Shown here piece by piece: positions 12,116 to 15,210 of a stretch of 15,210 nt of DNA (the first letter of the stretch is position 1; each line of letters starts with the position of its first letter). The notes under the pieces were generated by a model. That model ran no database searches and had not been told where the DNA came from. It was given only the letters and a program-made list of their open reading frames with translations. Source of the stretch: Candidatus Segatella intestinihominis (GTDB lineage Bacteria; Bacteroidota; Bacteroidia; Bacteroidales; Bacteroidaceae); contig URLG01000062.1 of NCBI GenBank assembly GCA_900548535.1, forward strand, positions 1 to 15,210, written 5' to 3'. A program made the position numbers and the translations under genes.

Positions 12116-14458
12116 CTATTCCATCTTGATGCTGTCTATCGGATTCTCCAAGGCGGTGCGCAGGGTATAGCTGAAGACGGATACCAGGGCTAATACCAAG
12201 GTGAAGATGGCTCCTGCCACCAATGTCCACCAAGGGAAGTCGATGCGATATTTGAAACCTATCAAGTATTCCTGCATCAGCTTGACACACAATGGGATGG
12301 CGATGACCACAGCCACACACGATGTAATGAGGAATCGCTTGGACAATTGCCATGCCGCATCAGCCACTGAGGCTCCCATCACCTTGCGCAGGGCTATCTG
12401 GCGGCGCTGCTGATTGCCATAATATACCGACATGCCAAACAAGCCAAGGGCGGAAATCAAGATGGAGATGCCCATGAAGGTGATGATGAGCACCATCATG
12501 TTGTGCTTCTCCTTGAGGGCATCCGCCAAGGTGTCGTCCAGATACTCCGTATCCATGTCGGTAGGTACGCCCAACTGCTCCTTAGCCACCTGCTTGCAGG
12601 CACTCTGGATAGCAGCCAAGGCTTGGGCATGGTCGCCACGAGTCTGCACCAAGATGGTCCAAAGCACATCATGATTAGAAGGAACACGAATGGCATTATG
12701 ATTACCAAATTGGAACTCATCAATAGCATCGCCACAGTGGAAATCTTTCACAACTCCACAAACCTCATACTCCGGCTTGCCTTCATTGCTGCCGAAATAA
12801 GGCTTCTTGCTCGATACGCCAAAGGCTCTTTTGGCTTCCTCGCTAACCCAGATTTTGCCAGGCGTAGGATCAGAATATCGTTCCAACACCTTAAAGCCCA
12901 TCATCTTCATCGCGATGGAATCCAATACGCTCAATCGCAAGAACGCGATATTCTCTCCCTTCTCATCATGCACGCAATTGGCAAAGCTATTGACAGGATT
13001 GTTGCTGATAGCCGTAGCCTCCTCCACCTCAGGAAGAGACTTCAATCTCGCTATCAACGCTGCGTTTCTGACGTCCACGTTATCAAATCCGAAGGTGGTG
13101 GAGACGCAGAGGATATCTTTCGTCTGATACCCCAAAGGTATGTTGGCGAGATGGCGCATCTGGAGCATCATCGTGATAGCCATCACCACCAAGGTCATGC
13201 TAATGATGCTCTGAGCCACAATGAATATTTTGCTAAACCACATCTTGCTGCGCAAGCGGATGGTGCCCTTCACCACGTCTATCGGATTGAAGCGAGACAC
13301 CACGAGGGCAGGAATCATGCCCGACAACAAGGAGATGACGAGATAAGCCACCAACAGGCATCCCCAAACGGCAGGCGAGGAGAAGAGTGAAATCTTAGTA
13401 TCCAAGATGCTATTAAATAAAGGTGTGAATGCCCAAGCCAGCAAAACACCGACCAAGAAGCAAACTGCCGTGAAGAGTGCTGCCTCCTTGATATAGCGCA
13501 GCACCACGCCCATCACCGACTCGCCCAACAGGCGACGAGTAGCCATCTCCTTGGCTCGATTGCCTATCTGCGCCACGGTGAGATTGATGTAGTTGAAGAT
13601 GGCTGAGAGCAAGAGGACAAGCGCCACTATCAACAAGACATTGACCAAGGTCTTGCTGCCATGACGGAAATGAGGACATGTTACCTCTGAGAAATACAAC
13701 TTGTCCCAGCGCACCAAGCTTGAGCCCCACAAGAAACTGCCAGTCGTCTTCTCACGACTCCACCATTTCTTCCAATAACCCATATATTTATTGAGCAACG
13801 TGGCATTCACCTTTTCAGGATCTGCGCCATCTGCCAATCGGACGATGGTAACAACCTCGCCAAACTGATCCATCGGATACAAATCTGCTTCCTTAAACTT
13901 CATGGAAACAAAGATGTCGGTGGGTTCCAGCAAGTCTTCCCTGCCAAAATCATCCACGATGCCCACTACCTTGAATTGCAGCGTGTCGCACTTAACGACC
14001 TGCCCGATAGGATTCGTATTGCCAAAAGCCCTCTTGGCAAAAGACTCGGAGATAAGGGCCTGGTGCTTATCCGTGAGCACACGATGAGCGGAGCATCCCC
14101 TGCACTTCATTCCCATCATATCCAAGAAGTTAGGATCTATGGCACGTGCCTGCACATGATAGTATTGGTCGTTGACCACAGCACCCTTGTCTGTATAATA
14201 ATCGCTAAATCGGGTCCATTCCTTGATTTCTGGGATGGAAGGAAAGAACTCCTTAGCTGTACCCAAGGTCATGCCGAGATAATCGCCCGAACCTGGCACA
14301 TAGAGATTCTTGGCATCTGGCTGATGTGTGCCCACCCGATACTCCATGAAGGCGTAAGATACCAAAATCATCACAAAAGCCAAGGCTATCGAGAGTCCGA
14401 AAGCCTCGATAGCCGTATAGAGCTTGTTGCGCGATAAAAACTTAAAATAACTTTTCAT
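12116..14458 (-). CDS. FtsX/MacB-type ABC transporter permease
   Basis: This 780-residue protein has a duplicated architecture. It opens with a cytoplasmic start and TM1 (about 21-37, GLSIALAFVMILVSYAF), then a MacB-type periplasmic domain (about 40-265). Three TM helices follow (about 271-290, 328-345, 364-384), with the FtsX-typical loop GNRAKEMATRRLLGES. A second half has a TM near 411-432, another periplasmic domain, and three C-terminal TM helices with the repeated loop QQRRQIALRKVMGAS. This is the common two-unit permease of Bacteroidetes efflux operons. The start at 14458 follows a 65-nt leader carrying four GCATCAGA repeats and a good promoter. It is divergent from the response regulator and probably controlled by it. 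The substrate is unknown. Confidence 0.93.
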   Translation of the reverse strand: MKSYFKFLSRNKLYTAIEAFGLSIALAFVMILVSYAFMEYRVGTHQPDAKNLYVPGSGDYLGMTLGTAKEFFPSIPEIKEWTRFSDYYTDKGAVVNDQYYHVQARAIDPNFLDMMGMKCRGCSAHRVLTDKHQALISESFAKRAFGNTNPIGQVVKCDTLQFKVVGIVDDFGREDLLEPTDIFVSMKFKEADLYPMDQFGEVVTIVRLADGADPEKVNATLLNKYMGYWKKWWSREKTTGSFLWGSSLVRWDKLYFSEVTCPHFRHGSKTLVNVLLIVALVLLLSAIFNYINLTVAQIGNRAKEMATRRLLGESVMGVVLRYIKEAALFTAVCFLVGVLLAWAFTPLFNSILDTKISLFSSPAVWGCLLVAYLVISLLSGMIPALVVSRFNPIDVVKGTIRLRSKMWFSKIFIVAQSIISMTLVVMAITMMLQMRHLANIPLGYQTKDILCVSTTFGFDNVDVRNAALIARLKSLPEVEEATAISNNPVNSFANCVHDEKGENIAFLRLSVLDSIAMKMMGFKVLERYSDPTPGKIWVSEEAKRAFGVSSKKPYFGSNEGKPEYEVCGVVKDFHCGDAIDEFQFGNHNAIRVPSNHDVLWTILVQTRGDHAQALAAIQSACKQVAKEQLGVPTDMDTEYLDDTLADALKEKHNMMVLIITFMGISILISALGLFGMSVYYGNQQRRQIALRKVMGASVADAAWQLSKRFLITSCVAVVIAIPLCVKLMQEYLIGFKYRIDFPWWTLVAGAIFTLVLALVSVFSYTLRTALENPIDSIKME

Positions 14459-14477
14459 ATCTGTTGTTTCTTTATTT

Positions 14478-14524
14478 TCTGATGCTTTTTCTGATGCATT
14501 CTATCTGATGCTTTTTTCTGATGC
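14478..14524 (-). repeat. Four GCATCAGA repeats in the permease leader
   Basis: The plus strand shows TCTGATGC at 14478, 14490, 14504 and 14517, spacing 12-14 nt. They fill most of the predicted 5' untranslated region, from the -7 element to about 20 nt before the ATG. They may be regulator half-sites, translation-control elements or simple slippage products. Confidence 0.75.
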
Positions 14525-14554
14525 AAAAGTAATCATTCCTTTTGATTCTGCCAA
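14524..14554 (-). promoter_or_regulatory. Promoter of the permease-ATPase operon
   Basis: Minus strand TTG (14554-14552), 20 nt, TACTTTTG (14531-14524), matching the Bacteroidetes consensus. The -33 element is inside a 7-bp-arm palindrome. Confidence 0.7.
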
Positions 14555-14610
14555 GAATCAGAAGCTAGCGGCAAGCGGATTGTATGAAATTCATACACTC
14601 TTCTGTATGA
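14543..14610. promoter_or_regulatory. Operator candidates between divergent permease and response regulator
   Basis: Three elements are visible. TGATTCT-GCCA-AGAATCA (14543-14560) overlaps the permease -33. TGTATGAAATTCATACA (14581-14597) is a perfect 17-bp palindrome with 8-bp arms. A further half-site, TGTATGA, lies at 14604-14610, 23 bp from the first. They sit between the two divergent promoters, a natural place for binding of the adjacent response regulator, but no binding motif for it is known to me. Confidence 0.55.
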
Positions 14611-14635
14611 TAATCACACATCATCTTCCGTTTTG

Positions 14636-14666
14636 TTGGCTAATTCAAGAAAAAAGTGTACTTTTG
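14636..14666 (+). promoter_or_regulatory. Promoter of the response regulator gene
   Basis: TTG (14636-14638), 20 nt, TACTTTTG (14659-14666): the same elements and spacing as the divergent promoter. The ATG is 36 nt downstream of the -7 element. Confidence 0.7.
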
Positions 14667-14702
14667 CAAACAAAGACAAAAGATATAGCAGAACACAAAT
14701 AG

Positions 14703-15210
14703 ATGAAATACGGAACTATACTTGTTATCGACGACAATCCATCGATACTCACAGCCCTGAAGATATGCCTGGGCGGCACATTTGAGAAGATTCTCACCTT
14801 GCCTTGCCCAGACACAGCCCCCGCTCTGCTCCAACAAGAGCCAGTGGACATCATCTTGCTCGATATGAACTTTTCGCTAGGCGTAAACAGTGGACAGGAA
14901 GGTTTGCTTTGGCTTCGCACCTTGCGCCGTCTCCATGCCAACATCCCCGTGGTGCTCATCACCGCCTACGCAGATATCCAGCTCGCCATCAAGGGATTGA
15001 AGACGGGAGCCGCCGACTTTGTAACCAAGCCTTGGGATAATGATGAACTCATCAGAACCCTAAAGGATGCCATCGACCGAAGCCAAGAAGTAGAGACGCT
15101 GGAGAGCATCGAGAGCGCTCATATTCACAAGGTTGTGGATCAATGCCACGGCAATATCTCTCGTGCCGCCGAACTGCTCGGCATCACTCGCCAAACGCTT
15201 TATGCCAAGC
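14703..15210 (+). CDS. Response regulator with receiver and Fis-type HTH, no AAA+ domain (3' end cut)
   Basis: 169 codons are visible before the window ends. The receiver domain has D10/D11 (LVIDDN), the phosphoacceptor D54 (IILLDMNF), T87 (VLITAYA) and K109 (FVTKPWD). The receiver type, with KPWDNDEL, is that of NtrC-like regulators. After about residue 125 a short linker leads at once into a Fis-type HTH (GNISRAAELLGITRQTLYAK, 150-169), which normally ends NtrC-family proteins after a central AAA+ domain of about 240 residues. That domain is absent, giving a REC-HTH arrangement like RegA/PrrA/ActR. It is divergent from the efflux permease and probably regulates it. The partner kinase may lie beyond the window. 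Confidence 0.88.
   Translation, partial: MKYGTILVIDDNPSILTALKICLGGTFEKILTLPCPDTAPALLQQEPVDIILLDMNFSLGVNSGQEGLLWLRTLRRLHANIPVVLITAYADIQLAIKGLKTGAADFVTKPWDNDELIRTLKDAIDRSQEVETLESIESAHIHKVVDQCHGNISRAAELLGITRQTLYAK

Noticed and set aside
12503..13390. Long plus-strand open frame of 295 codons
   Set aside because: It lies wholly antisense to the well-supported permease, and its composition is rich in His and Arg with no recognisable domain, as expected for a shadow frame.

Overview
The window looks like a chromosomal segment of a Bacteroidetes bacterium, most like Prevotella/Segatella. Several intergenic regions carry the Bacteroidetes promoter form (TTG, 20 nt, TAnnTTTG), and the protein families fit: TolC/HlyD/FtsX-type ABC efflux genes, a DUF4143 ATPase and HigBA. 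The genus is inferred from general resemblance; no marker gene is present.

Layout. (1) 1-3005, minus strand: a TolC-like outer membrane protein, an HlyD-like membrane fusion protein and the start of an FtsX/MacB-type permease, in that transcription order. Upstream of tolC lie a good sigma-54 promoter match and a tandem dyad like an enhancer-binding-protein site. (2) 3185-4487: a DEDDh exonuclease, a broken small lipoprotein gene, a strong terminator and a possible glycosyltransferase stub. (3) 4488-5164, plus strand: a HigBA toxin-antitoxin pair. (4) 5248-8936, minus strand: a two-gene restriction-modification operon. Its 946-residue protein combines a PD-(D/E)XK nuclease with an N6-adenine methyltransferase, and a separate 281-residue beta-class methyltransferase lies upstream. 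(5) 8937-9902: almost no conventional coding, but dense structure. It holds nested hairpins (possibly a 57-codon ORF), a leftward promoter with a palindrome over its -33 element, a C-terminal remnant of a VirE/DUF3987-like gene with its own promoter, and three 33-bp-spaced direct repeats. (6) 9903-11270, plus strand: an AAA/DUF4143 ATPase. (7) 11365-14458, minus strand: an ABC ATPase and a full FtsX-type permease. (8) 14703 to the window end, plus strand: a response regulator, divergent from the permease.

How it fits together. Blocks 1, 7 and 8 are components of one kind of tripartite efflux system with its regulator, split by about 8.4 kb of defence and accessory genes (blocks 2-6). The regulator has a receiver domain joined almost directly to a Fis-type HTH, with no room for the AAA+ domain needed to activate sigma-54, although the tolC promoter looks sigma-54 dependent.

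The most unusual non-coding signals are heptanucleotide tandem arrays in the spacers of the efflux genes (two preceded by the same 13-bp box), the 33-bp iterons before the DUF4143 ATPase, and the structured leader before the restriction-modification operon.
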